From positions 124,001 to 188,000 of the forward strand of contig NZ_QLLY01000005.1 in NCBI RefSeq assembly GCF_003259365.1: 64,000 bases of DNA, written 5' to 3'. Under the pieces are notes generated by a model. It did not search any database, had not been told where the DNA came from, and worked only from the letters and a program-made list of their open reading frames with translations. Positions within the stretch are counted from its first letter, which is position 1; each line of letters starts with the position of its first letter. The translations under genes and the position numbers were made by a program. Below are positions 34,026-42,762 of this stretch, in pieces. Origin of the DNA: Streptomyces sp. PsTaAH-137. GTDB lineage: Bacteria; Actinomycetota; Actinomycetes; Streptomycetales; Streptomycetaceae.

Positions 34026-36179
34026 ATGAGCGTTCCGCAGCATCCGAGCACGACCACGAGAACCGATCGCCGCGCCCTGTTGCGCGCTTCCGGCCTCGCC
34101 GGCCTCGCCGTCGTCGGCACTGTCGCGGCCACCGGCACCGCGCAGGCCGCGTCCCAGGAAGATGTCGGTCACGTCGACACCGTCGCCGAACTGCGCGCCG
34201 TGAAGGGTGTCCGGGACGGGGCGGTCGTGATCGTCGCCGGTTACCGCACGCCCGGTGACGGCGGCGCCATGGCCGTCCGCTGGGACGCCGGCTCCCGGGC
34301 CGCCCACAACGGCGGCACCGTCATCGCCCCCGCCAAGACCACCGCCCGGGGCCGCTGGCACCAACTCCACACCGGCGTCCTGGACTTCCGCACCTTCGGC
34401 CACTTCGACGCCGACACCCCCGCCGACGCCGCCCTCGACGCCATGGTCGACGACCCGGCCGTCCACCGCATCGAGGCCCACACCGACCTCCTCTTCACCA
34501 AGCGCCACCTGTGGCACCGCTCCCGCATCGAACTCGACTTCCACGGCCACCGCATGCTCACCACCGGCATCGAGGCCAACACCCACGACAACCCCTTCGG
34601 CGCCGTCCTCGCCTTCCGCGGCACCCCCACCGACACCACCCACACCCACAAGCTGGGCGCGGCGATGCCTGACCTCTCCGACCTGTTCGAGGTCGGCGAC
34701 TCCGGTCTGTTCAAGGCCGGCCAGTGGTGGGCCGTCGAGGTGGACGCCCTGTCGGGGAAGTACGAGAAGGAGATCCAGCGGCTCGTCCAGGTCACCGATG
34801 TCGTCGACGGCACGCACATCCGCGTCGGCTACCAGATCGGCTGGGACCTCGCGGCGGGGCGGACGCTCACCTGGACGCGGGTCGAGCCGGTCGACGGCGC
34901 CCATGTGCGCAACCTCGTCTTCGAGGGCGCGGGCGACGACGAACTCACCGGCTCGCACCCGGTGTCGTACGAGTACGCGGTCCGCTGCGACGTCTCCGGC
35001 ATTGAGGCGACCGGCACCTTCTGGCCCGTGGTCATGCGCCGCTGGTGCACCTTCTTCCGCACTGAGCAGTGCTCGCTGGCCAACCCGAAGTCCGTGACGT
35101 ACGGCGGCGCCGGCTATCTGACCCAGCAGATCTACTGCCTGTACGGGCACGTCGAGGACTGTCACACCTCCAACGCCCGGCATCTGAACGACTTCACGGC
35201 CTCCGCCTACTGCTATGTGACGAACTGTCACGGCGACGGGGACGACCAGGGCCCGTTCGTCACGCACGGCCAGTTCGAGCACGACCTCGTGTACACGGGC
35301 AACTCCGGTCTGATGACGTTCGCGAACTCCGGTGCCGCCTGGGGCGGCGCGGCCAAGCGGATCACGGTGCGGCGGCACGCCTGCTCGTGGTTCGTGGCCC
35401 GGGTCAAGGTCACCGACCTCACCCTGGAGGACGTCACCGTCATCGGGAAGCCGTCCCTCGACGGCTCCGGCATGCTGTGGGTGAACGCCGACGGCATCCA
35501 GATGCGGGGCTGCACCGCGAGCGGCCCGCTCATCGTGTCGCAGGCCTCGTCGCGGTCGAAGCGCCCCAACGTGATCGCCGATTCGAGCTTCGCGTTCGCG
35601 TCCGGCGCCGAGATCACCAAGGCGGACGTCGCCGATCCGCTCACCCTGCGCGGCGTCACCCTCACCGGGGTCGGTGGCGCCGCCTTCAACGGCACCGGCC
35701 CGCTCACCCTCGACGGCTGCACCCTCACCGGCGCTGCGGACGCGGCCGCGGTCTCGTACGCGCACCGCGAGCTGACCTTCCACGGCGGTGAACTCAAGGA
35801 CACCGGGGTCACGTTGACCGGCGCCAAGGACCAGCGACTGCGCGCCGACGGGCTCCGCGTCGGCGGCGGCACCAGGGACGACGCCCTGCTCACCCGGGCG
35901 GGCGGCGCCGAGCGCACCGTCACCTGGGAGCTGTCCGGAGTCACCTCCGACGCCGCCGACGCGAAGACCGCGCATCTGCTCGTCACCGAGGGCGTCAACC
36001 GGTACCGCGCCACGGGATGCACCTTCACCGGCGGGCGGCTCGACCTGCGCGCCGCCGCGTTCGCCGGCTCCGGCAGCCATCTGCTGCACACCGGCTGCGT
36101 CGAGGACGGCGTCGAACGCGCCGCCCTCCCCGACGAGGGCGCGCGCGTCGCCCACACCGCGGGCACCGTCCGCTACTGA
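34026..36179 (+). CDS. Tat-secreted right-handed beta-helix protein (paralogue 2)
   Basis: A 717-residue paralogue of the protein at 26226-28340. It has a Tat signal (TDRRALLRASGLAGLAVVG..., cleavage after AQA) and the same beta-helix body with Cys/Asn-rich turns (RCDVSGIEATG, CLYGHVEDCHTSNARHLND, RITVRRHACSWFVA). The two differ most at the signal peptide and after about residue 205, while the segment between is nearly identical at DNA level. No catalytic residues can be assigned. It precedes an oxidoreductase and a sugar-type ABC importer, consistent with secretion to act on the polymer or oligomer that the importer takes up. It could instead be a carbohydrate-binding surface protein. Confidence 0.75.
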   Translation: MSVPQHPSTTTRTDRRALLRASGLAGLAVVGTVAATGTAQAASQEDVGHVDTVAELRAVKGVRDGAVVIVAGYRTPGDGGAMAVRWDAGSRAAHNGGTVIAPAKTTARGRWHQLHTGVLDFRTFGHFDADTPADAALDAMVDDPAVHRIEAHTDLLFTKRHLWHRSRIELDFHGHRMLTTGIEANTHDNPFGAVLAFRGTPTDTTHTHKLGAAMPDLSDLFEVGDSGLFKAGQWWAVEVDALSGKYEKEIQRLVQVTDVVDGTHIRVGYQIGWDLAAGRTLTWTRVEPVDGAHVRNLVFEGAGDDELTGSHPVSYEYAVRCDVSGIEATGTFWPVVMRRWCTFFRTEQCSLANPKSVTYGGAGYLTQQIYCLYGHVEDCHTSNARHLNDFTASAYCYVTNCHGDGDDQGPFVTHGQFEHDLVYTGNSGLMTFANSGAAWGGAAKRITVRRHACSWFVARVKVTDLTLEDVTVIGKPSLDGSGMLWVNADGIQMRGCTASGPLIVSQASSRSKRPNVIADSSFAFASGAEITKADVADPLTLRGVTLTGVGGAAFNGTGPLTLDGCTLTGAADAAAVSYAHRELTFHGGELKDTGVTLTGAKDQRLRADGLRVGGGTRDDALLTRAGGAERTVTWELSGVTSDAADAKTAHLLVTEGVNRYRATGCTFTGGRLDLRAAAFAGSGSHLLHTGCVEDGVERAALPDEGARVAHTAGTVRY
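34201..34646 (+). repeat. 446-bp inverted repeat, copy 2 (inside beta-helix paralogue 2)
   Basis: Partner of the repeat at 27756-28201, in opposite orientation, with 7 mismatches and no gaps. The copies are about 6 kb apart and flank the aminotransferase-dehydratase-amidohydrolase-SDR genes and iclR, so recombination between them could invert that block. Confidence 0.9.
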
Positions 36180-36213
36180 CACCCCGGCCCACCGACACCT
36201 CCAGGGAACCCTC

Positions 36214-37473
36214 GTGTCCACGCACACCCCGATCACCGGCCGCCCGGTCCGCGTCGCCCTCGTCGGCGCGGGCAACCGCGGCCTCACCTACGCCGAGTGG
36301 ATCAAGCAGCACCCCGAGCGGGCCGAGCTGGTCGCGGTCGCCGACCCGCGCCCCGCCGCGCGGGCCGCGTCCGGGGCGCCCGTCCAGTACGAGGACTGGC
36401 GGCCGCTCGCCGAGGAGCGGATCGCGGACGCGGTGATCGTCGCCACCCAGGACCGCGACCACGTCGAACCGGTCCTGGCGCTCGCCCGCGCCGGGTACGC
36501 GATCCTCGCCGAGAAGCCGCTCGCGCCGACCGAGGAGGAGACGCGGACCCTCGTCGAGGGGGTGCGGGAGGCCGGCGTGCTGTTCGCCGTGTGCCACGTC
36601 ATGCGGTACATGCCGTACACGGACCTGGTGAAGGAGGTCGTCGACTCGGGAGTGCTCGGGCAGCTGGTGTCGGTCGACCATCTGGAGCCGGTCGGCTGGT
36701 GGCACTACGCGCACAGTTACGTCCGCGGGCCGTGGAGCAGCGAGAGGGACTCCTCCCCGATGCTGCTCGCCAAGTCCTGTCACGACCTGGACTGGCTCTC
36801 GTACGTGCTGGGCGACGCCCGGATCGAGCAGGTCGCGAGCTTCGGCGGGCTGCGGCACTTCACACCCGGGAACGCCCCGGAGGGCTCCGGCGAACGCTGC
36901 CTGGACTGCGCGGTCGAGGCCCAGTGCCCTTACAGCGCCTTGAAGTTGTATGTCCCCACGCTCCGCGAGCGGGGTCCGGTGTGGCCGGTCACGCATGTCA
37001 CGGAGGCGACCGACGAGGCCGGGCTGCTCACCGCGCTGCGCGAGGGCCCGTACGGGATGTGCGTCTACCGCTCCGACAACGACGTGGTCGACCACCAGGT
37101 CCTCGCCATGCAGCTGTCGGACGGGGTGACCGCCACGTTCCAGATGGTCGCCTTCACCGAGCAGACGCACCGGCAGACCCGGATCTTCGGCTCGCACGGC
37201 TGGCTGCGCGGCGACGGCGAGCGGGTCACCGTGCAGGACTTCCGCACCGGCGAGACCGTCGTGCACGAGCTCGGTGCCAGCGGGTCGAACGCGGCCGACG
37301 GGCACGGCGGCGGCGACACCGCACTCGTCGAGGCGTTCGTGCGGGCCGTCGCGACCGGCGACCCGGCCGCCGTGCGCTCGGGGACGACGGCGTCCCTCGG
37401 CAGCCATCTCGCGGCGTTCGCCGCGGAACGGGCCCGGCACACGGGGACCGTGCAGACCGTCCCCGCCCACTGA
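36214..37473 (+). CDS. Gfo/Idh/MocA-family oxidoreductase
   Basis: A 419-residue NAD(P)-dependent oxidoreductase with an N-terminal Rossmann motif (VRVALVGAGNRGLTY), the conserved EKP of the family (AILAEKPLAPT) and the catalytic-type Lys/His in AKSCHDLDWLSYVLGD. A four-Cys segment (ERCLDCAVEAQCPYSALKLY) resembles that seen in a subset of the family and could bind metal. It begins at GTG 36214 after AGGGAA. It lies between a secreted beta-helix protein and an ABC importer, as expected for a sugar-modifying enzyme; substrate unknown. Confidence 0.88.
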   Translation: MSTHTPITGRPVRVALVGAGNRGLTYAEWIKQHPERAELVAVADPRPAARAASGAPVQYEDWRPLAEERIADAVIVATQDRDHVEPVLALARAGYAILAEKPLAPTEEETRTLVEGVREAGVLFAVCHVMRYMPYTDLVKEVVDSGVLGQLVSVDHLEPVGWWHYAHSYVRGPWSSERDSSPMLLAKSCHDLDWLSYVLGDARIEQVASFGGLRHFTPGNAPEGSGERCLDCAVEAQCPYSALKLYVPTLRERGPVWPVTHVTEATDEAGLLTALREGPYGMCVYRSDNDVVDHQVLAMQLSDGVTATFQMVAFTEQTHRQTRIFGSHGWLRGDGERVTVQDFRTGETVVHELGASGSNAADGHGGGDTALVEAFVRAVATGDPAAVRSGTTASLGSHLAAFAAERARHTGTVQTVPAH

Positions 37474-37522
37474 CCTCCCCCACACCCTTCCACGCCCCTT
37501 CCACGCCCCTGGAGAAACCCTC

Positions 37523-38788
37523 ATGTCCCGTACCACGCAACGGAGTTCCAGACTGCGTGTGGCCGCAGCGCCCGCCCTCGCCACCGTCCTCGCCGTGAGC
37601 GCCCTCGCCGGGTGCGGCGGCTCGGGCAGCGGCTCCGACAGCAAGACCGTCACCATGTGGACGTACCCCGTGATCTTCGACGAGGCGAAGAACAAGGCGT
37701 ACTGGGACGGTCTGGTCTCCGCGTTCGAGAAGAAGCACGCTGGCGTCACCGTCAAGGTGGAGACCTTCCCCTGGGCCAACCGCGACACCCAGCTGGCCAC
37801 CGCCATCGCCTCCGGCAAGGGCCCCGACGTCGTGTACCTGATCCCGGACCAGCTGCCCAAGTACGCGAAGAACATCGTGCCCGCCGACGACTACATGCCG
37901 GCCGACGCGAAGAAGGACTACACCGACTTCGCGCTCCAGTCGGTGACCGTCGACGGGAAGGCGCTGGGCACCCCCGTGCTCACCAGCGCCAACCCGCTGA
38001 TCTGCGACAAGCGGGTCTTCAAGGCGATCGGCGAGACGTCGTACCCGACGACGTGGGCCGACCTCGAAGCGCTGGCGCCGAAGTTGAAGAAGAAGGGCTA
38101 CTACGCGACCAGCTACAGCGGTGACACGCAGCAGACGCTCAACATGACGTTCTACCCGCTGCTGTGGCAGGCGGGCGGCGACGTGTTCGCCGAGGACGGG
38201 AAGGCGACGACGTTCAACAGCGCCGCCGGTGTGAAGGCGCTGACGTACCTGAAGAAGCTGGTCGACGGCGGCTACACCGACAAGGACCTGGTGACGACGA
38301 CGCCGAAGCTGGAGCAGACGCCGGTCGCCCAGGGCAAGGTCGCCTGTACGTGGCAGAACACCCCGGCGGACGTCGAGCCGTTCTGGGGCAAGGAGAACAT
38401 CGTCGTCCAGCCGCCGCTGAAGGACGCGAAGTCGGTCGGGTACGGGACCGTCGGCGCGCTGTCGATGCTCAAGGGTGCCAACACGGACCTGGCCGGCGAC
38501 TGGATCGGCTTCGTCGCCGAGCCGAAGAACGCGGCCGGTCTGGAGAAGGGCGCGGGCTACTTCCCGGCGCGCGAATCGGCCGGTGACCTCTACCCGGGCG
38601 ACGCGCTCCAGAAGGCCGTCGGCGACACCCTGCCGACCATGACGGCCGGCCCGCTCCAGGACAAGGCGCGTGAGGTGATGGGCGTGCTGGCGCCGGAGAT
38701 CCAGGCGGCGCTGCTCGGCAAGAAGTCGCCGAAGGACGCGCTGGACACGGCGGCCAAGGCGGCCGACGCGCTGGCCGCCCGCGGCTGA
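37523..38788 (+). CDS. ABC transporter substrate-binding lipoprotein (sugar type)
   Basis: A 421-residue extracytoplasmic binding protein of the family that captures mono- and oligosaccharides. The lipobox SALAGC puts the lipidated Cys at residue 31. The mature chain opens TVTMWTYPVIFDEAKNKAYWDGLVSAFEKKH, typical of SBP family 1. It is followed by two permease genes on the same strand. No ATPase is encoded nearby; Streptomyces sugar importers often share the MsiK ATPase encoded elsewhere. The ligand is presumably an oligosaccharide released outside the cell. Confidence 0.92.
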   Translation: MSRTTQRSSRLRVAAAPALATVLAVSALAGCGGSGSGSDSKTVTMWTYPVIFDEAKNKAYWDGLVSAFEKKHAGVTVKVETFPWANRDTQLATAIASGKGPDVVYLIPDQLPKYAKNIVPADDYMPADAKKDYTDFALQSVTVDGKALGTPVLTSANPLICDKRVFKAIGETSYPTTWADLEALAPKLKKKGYYATSYSGDTQQTLNMTFYPLLWQAGGDVFAEDGKATTFNSAAGVKALTYLKKLVDGGYTDKDLVTTTPKLEQTPVAQGKVACTWQNTPADVEPFWGKENIVVQPPLKDAKSVGYGTVGALSMLKGANTDLAGDWIGFVAEPKNAAGLEKGAGYFPARESAGDLYPGDALQKAVGDTLPTMTAGPLQDKAREVMGVLAPEIQAALLGKKSPKDALDTAAKAADALAARG

Positions 38789-38796
38789 CACATTCG

Positions 38797-38818
38797 AGCC
38801 CGTCCGGCGATCGAGGAC
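38797..38818. repeat. Short dispersed Streptomyces repeat
   Basis: AGCCCGTCCGGCGATCGAGG(AC) between the binding-protein and permease genes. I remember closely similar elements at many intergenic sites in Streptomyces chromosomes. Function unknown. Confidence 0.45.
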
Positions 38819-38853
38819 TGCACCCCCTCCCCCGTACCACAAGGAGACCGACC

Positions 38854-39759
38854 GTGACAGCAGTCGCGGACCACACCCGCCGAACCACCCGCCCCGGCCC
38901 CCAAGCGCGCCGCGAAGCCCGGATCGGCCTGCTGTTCGTCCTTCCCTGTTTCCTCCTCTTCCTCGCCTTCCGGTTCGGTCCGGGTGTCGCCGGTGTGCTG
39001 ATGAGCTTCACCGACTACACCCTGACCGGAGGCGGCAGGTTCATCGGCGTCGACAACTTCACGCGTCTGTGGGCCGATCCGCTGTTCTGGAAGTCCCTCA
39101 AGGTCACCGTCCTGTACACGGTGCTCGCCGTGCCGGGCACGCTGGTCGCTTCGGTGGCGCTCGCGCTGCTGACGCGGCGGGCGTTCCGCGGCTCGAAGGT
39201 GTTCCGTTCGGTGTTCTTCCTGCCGGTCGTCACCTCGCTGGTGCTGGCCGCGACCGTCTTCGTGTGGATCTTCTCGACGGGCGGCCCGTGGGCGACGTTC
39301 GTCAGTTGGTTCGGCATGTCCGACGAGTCGTGGCTGACGTCCGACACGCTGGTCGTCCCGGCGCTCGCCGTGGTCGGGATCTGGTCCCGCTTCGGCTACG
39401 GGATGCTGATCCTGCTGGCCCGGATGCAGGACATCCCGCGGGAGCTGGAGGAGGCCGCGCTGACCGACGGCGCGGGGCCCTGGCAGCGCTTCCGGCACAT
39501 CGTGCTGCCGCAGTTGCGGCCCGCGCTGTTCTTCCTCGCCGTCATCGAGACGACGGCGTCGTTCCAGGTGTTCGACGCGGTGTACACGATGACCGGCGGC
39601 GGCCCCGCCAACGCCAGCTACACCCTCGTGTTCCAGCTGTACGACGCGGGCTTCAAGTACTTCGACCTGGGCTACGCCTCCGCGATCGGGGTCGCCCTGT
39701 TCGTGCTGACCCTCGTGGTCGCCGTCGTCCAGCGGCTCGTGATCGGGAAGGACCAGTGA
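38854..39759 (+). CDS. Sugar ABC transporter permease (MalF type)
   Basis: A 301-residue inner-membrane permease with six TM helices. The EAA-type coupling loop that contacts the ATPase is clear: EEAALTDGAGPWQRFRHIVLP. The C-terminal GGGPANASYTLVFQLYDAGF is typical of MalF-like carbohydrate permeases. AAGGAG precedes GTG 38854. It pairs with the following permease as a heterodimer. Confidence 0.93.
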   Translation: MTAVADHTRRTTRPGPQARREARIGLLFVLPCFLLFLAFRFGPGVAGVLMSFTDYTLTGGGRFIGVDNFTRLWADPLFWKSLKVTVLYTVLAVPGTLVASVALALLTRRAFRGSKVFRSVFFLPVVTSLVLAATVFVWIFSTGGPWATFVSWFGMSDESWLTSDTLVVPALAVVGIWSRFGYGMLILLARMQDIPRELEEAALTDGAGPWQRFRHIVLPQLRPALFFLAVIETTASFQVFDAVYTMTGGGPANASYTLVFQLYDAGFKYFDLGYASAIGVALFVLTLVVAVVQRLVIGKDQ

Positions 39760-39761
39760 CC

Positions 39762-40688
39762 ATGACCGCACCGCCTGTCGAGAAGACCCCGACTCCCGCG
39801 CCGGAAGCGCCCGTTCGCCCGTCGCGGCGGCTGCGCAAGGAGGCCGAACGGGACTTTGTGCCGGCCGGACTGCGCGGCACGCCCGGCGGCCGGATCGTGC
39901 GGGGCGTGCTCCTCACGATCGCCGCGCTCGCCACGATCTTCCCGTTCTACGCGATGGTCGTCCTGTCCCTGAAACCGTCCGCCGCCGTGGAGTTCCCCGG
40001 GAGCCTGCTGCCGTGGCCGCTGACCGGCGAGGCGTACGACTCGGTGCTCGGCTCGCAGGACGTGCCGCGCTGGCTGCTCAACACGCTGGTCTACTCGGTC
40101 GTCTCCGTGGTCGGCGTGCTGCTCCTCGCCTCGCTCGCGGGATACGCGTTCGCCAAGAAGCGGTTCCCGGGGCGCGAGGCGATGTTCTGGTCGTTCCTGT
40201 CGATGGTGATGGTGCCCTACCACGTCACGATGATCCCGACCTTCGCGATGATCGCGAAGCTGGGCGGCGTCGACACCTACTGGGGGCTCATCGTGCCGAC
40301 CCTCGCCAACGCCCAAGCGGTGTTCCTGATGCGGCAGTTCATCCAGGGACTGCCCGACGAGCTGTTCGAGGCGGCGCGGCTCGACGGGTGCAGCGAGTGG
40401 CAGGTGTTCCGCCGGATCGTGCTGCCGCTGCTGAAGCCGATCCTCGCCACGCTCGGCGTGTTCGTCTTCCTGTGGCACTGGAACGACTTCCTGTGGCCGC
40501 TCGTCATCGGCCAGTCCACCGACATGCGCACGCTCACCGTCGGCATCGCCTCGCTCCAGCAGCAGAACGTGCCGCTGAACGTGGTCCTGTCGGGTTCCGT
40601 CATCGCGTTCGTGCCCATCTTCGCCGCGTATCTGGTGGGCCAGCGCTACTTCACCGAGGGCGTCACGGCGTCCGGGATCAAGGGTTGA
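39762..40688 (+). CDS. Sugar ABC transporter permease (MalG type)
   Basis: About 308 residues with a long charged N-terminus and six TM helices. The EAA loop is EAARLDGCSEWQVFRRIVLPLLKP, and the C-terminus (GQRYFTEGVTASGIKG) is characteristic of MalG-type carbohydrate permeases. GTG 39756 overlaps the preceding stop (GTGA) and is an alternative start; ATG 39762 has the better spacing from AAGGA. It completes the membrane part of the importer with the previous gene. Confidence 0.92.
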   Translation: MTAPPVEKTPTPAPEAPVRPSRRLRKEAERDFVPAGLRGTPGGRIVRGVLLTIAALATIFPFYAMVVLSLKPSAAVEFPGSLLPWPLTGEAYDSVLGSQDVPRWLLNTLVYSVVSVVGVLLLASLAGYAFAKKRFPGREAMFWSFLSMVMVPYHVTMIPTFAMIAKLGGVDTYWGLIVPTLANAQAVFLMRQFIQGLPDELFEAARLDGCSEWQVFRRIVLPLLKPILATLGVFVFLWHWNDFLWPLVIGQSTDMRTLTVGIASLQQQNVPLNVVLSGSVIAFVPIFAAYLVGQRYFTEGVTASGIKG

Positions 40689-40696
40689 GTTCCACG

Positions 40697-41725
40697 ATGT
40701 TCACTGCTGAGGCGGCGCTGGAAGAGCGCCTGGCCACCCCCTCCCCCGCGCTCGTCGCGGACCTCGCCGGGCTCGACGGCGATCTGCTGGTGCTCGGCGC
40801 GGGCGGCAAGATGGGCCCGAGCCTGTGCCGGCTCGCGCGCCGCGCCCTCGATGCGGCGGGCCGCACCGATGTCGCCGTGCACGCGGTGTCGCGCTGGTCG
40901 GACCCGGAGGCGGCGCGCGCCCTGGAGGCCGACGGGGTGCGCACGGTCGCCTTCGACCTGATGGACCCGGCGGCCGACCTCGCCGCCCTGCCGGACGCGG
41001 GCAACATCGTCTTCATGGTGGGCGCCAAGTTCGGCTCCGCCGGGACGCCTGCGCACGCGTGGGCGGTGAACGCGGCCATGCCGGACCGCGTCGCGCGCCG
41101 CTGGCCGACGGCCCGGATCGCCGCGTTCTCCACCGGCAACGTGTATCCGCTGGTCCCGGTGAGCTCGGGCGGCTGCACCGAGGACGACCCGGTCGCGCCG
41201 GTCGGCGAGTACGCCATGTCGTGCCTGGGCCGCGAGCGGATCTTCGGTCACGCCGCGCTCACCCGGGGCACGCCCGTCGCCCTGATCCGCCTCAACTACG
41301 CGGTGGACCTGCGCTACGGAGTCCTCGCCGACATCGCCTCCCGGGTCCGCGACGGCGAGCCGGTGGACGTGACGACCGGGCACGCCAACGTCGTCTGGCA
41401 GGGGTACGCCAATGAGGTCGCCCTGCGCTCGTTGAAGCACGCGGCGGACGGCGACGGGTTCACCGTGAACCTGACCGGCCCGGAGACGGCGTCGGTGCGG
41501 CGGCTCGCGCACTGGTTCGGCGCGGAGTTCGGCAAGGAGCCGTCCTTCACGGGCACCGAGGCGCCGACGGCGCTGCTGTCCGACGCGAGCCGCTGCCACG
41601 CCCTGTTCGGCTATCCGGACGTGCCGCTGCGCACGCTGGTGAGCTGGCAGGCCGACTGGCTCCGCCGGGGTCTGCCGCTGTCCGGCAAGCCCACCAAGTT
41701 CCAGGTCCGCGACGGAAGGTTCTGA
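40697..41725 (+). CDS. NAD-dependent epimerase/dehydratase (extended SDR)
   Basis: A 342-residue Rossmann-fold protein with the cofactor motif LLVLGAGGKMGPSLCRLARR (about residues 30-49). An extended-SDR core follows: FSTGNVYPLVP, with EYAMSCLGRERIF at the usual YxxxK position. There the Tyr is followed by AMSC rather than a Lys at +4, so the active site is atypical. The last third is an extended-SDR substrate domain. It starts eight bases after the permease and leads a set with an aldolase and a 2-hydroxyacid dehydrogenase. Probable sugar or sugar-acid oxidoreductase or epimerase; substrate unknown. Confidence 0.82.
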   Translation: MFTAEAALEERLATPSPALVADLAGLDGDLLVLGAGGKMGPSLCRLARRALDAAGRTDVAVHAVSRWSDPEAARALEADGVRTVAFDLMDPAADLAALPDAGNIVFMVGAKFGSAGTPAHAWAVNAAMPDRVARRWPTARIAAFSTGNVYPLVPVSSGGCTEDDPVAPVGEYAMSCLGRERIFGHAALTRGTPVALIRLNYAVDLRYGVLADIASRVRDGEPVDVTTGHANVVWQGYANEVALRSLKHAADGDGFTVNLTGPETASVRRLAHWFGAEFGKEPSFTGTEAPTALLSDASRCHALFGYPDVPLRTLVSWQADWLRRGLPLSGKPTKFQVRDGRF

Positions 41726-41733
41726 ACCGCACC

Positions 41734-42762
41734 ATGACCGCGCTCGAAGTGCTCTCCCAGGGCACCGTCATCCCCGCCCACCCCCTTGCACTCGACGCCG
41801 ACCGCAGGCTCGACGAACGCCGCCAGCGGGCGCTGACCCGCTACTACCTGGCGTCCGGCGCGGGCGGTGTCGCGGTGGCCGTGCACACCACCCAGTTCGA
41901 GATCCGCGAGCCCCGCGTGGGCCTGCTGAGGCCGGTGCTCGAACTGGCCGCCGAGACCGTACGGGCCGAGGCGGGCCGCCCCTTCGTGAAGGTGGCCGGG
42001 GCCTGCGGGTACACGGCGCAGGCCGTCGCCGAGGCCGAACTCGCGGCATCGCTCGGCTACGACGCGGTGCTGCTGAGCCCCGCCGTGCCGGGCGCCGACG
42101 AGAAGGGCCTCCTGGAACGGGCGCGGGCGGTCGGCGAGGTGCTGCCGGTCATCGGCTTCTACCTCCAGGAAGCCGTCGGCGGGCGGTACTTGTCGCCGGC
42201 GTTCTGGTCGGCCTTCGCGGACCTGCCGTCGACGGCGGCCGTAAAGATCGCCCCCTTCGACCGGTACCGGACGGCCGACGTCATCCGCGCGGTGGGCGCC
42301 GCCGACCGCGCGTCCGAGGTGGCGCTGTACACCGGCAACGACGACGACATCATCGGCGACCTGCTCACCCCGTACGAGACGGCGGGCGGGCGTCGCTGGT
42401 TCGCGGGCGGGCTGCTCGGGCAGTGGGCGGTGTGGACCCGGTCGGCGGCCACGCTCCTGGACGACGTGCGGGCGGCGCGGGCCGGTGACCACGAGGCGCT
42501 GCTGCGCTGTCTGGCCCGCCGCCCCGAGCTGACCGACGCCAACCAGGCCGTCTTCGACGTGCGCGGGGCGTTCCGCGGCTGCATCGCCGGTATCCACGAA
42601 GTCCTGCGCCGTCAGGGCCTGTTGGAGGGCATCTGGTGCCTGGACCCGGCGGAGACGCTGTCACCGGGCCAGGCCGACGAGCTGACCCGGGTGGCGGCCG
42701 CGTACCCGTGGCTGACGGACGACGCCTTCGTGAAGGAGCACCTGGATGACTGGCTCCGCTGA
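41734..42762 (+). CDS. DapA-family aldolase (2-keto-acid lyase type)
   Basis: A 342-residue class I aldolase/dehydratase of the dihydrodipicolinate-synthase family: Schiff-base Lys171 in AAVKIAPFDRYRT and the Tyr143 in VIGFYLQEAVGG. It is about 40 residues longer than DapA and sits in a carbohydrate cluster, so a 2-keto-3-deoxy sugar-acid aldolase or dehydratase role fits better than lysine synthesis. The product of the dehydratase at 30039 would be a natural substrate. Its 3' end overlaps the next gene by 17 bp. Confidence 0.87.
   Translation: MTALEVLSQGTVIPAHPLALDADRRLDERRQRALTRYYLASGAGGVAVAVHTTQFEIREPRVGLLRPVLELAAETVRAEAGRPFVKVAGACGYTAQAVAEAELAASLGYDAVLLSPAVPGADEKGLLERARAVGEVLPVIGFYLQEAVGGRYLSPAFWSAFADLPSTAAVKIAPFDRYRTADVIRAVGAADRASEVALYTGNDDDIIGDLLTPYETAGGRRWFAGGLLGQWAVWTRSAATLLDDVRAARAGDHEALLRCLARRPELTDANQAVFDVRGAFRGCIAGIHEVLRRQGLLEGIWCLDPAETLSPGQADELTRVAAAYPWLTDDAFVKEHLDDWLR

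Noticed and set aside
27756-34646. Inverted repeats as ends of a composite transposon
   Set aside because: The repeats are coding segments inside two homologous genes, with no transposase, target duplications or terminal repeats.
41734-42762. Lysine-pathway dihydrodipicolinate synthase (dapA)
   Set aside because: Length and catabolic context point to a 2-keto-acid aldolase; no lysine genes are nearby.
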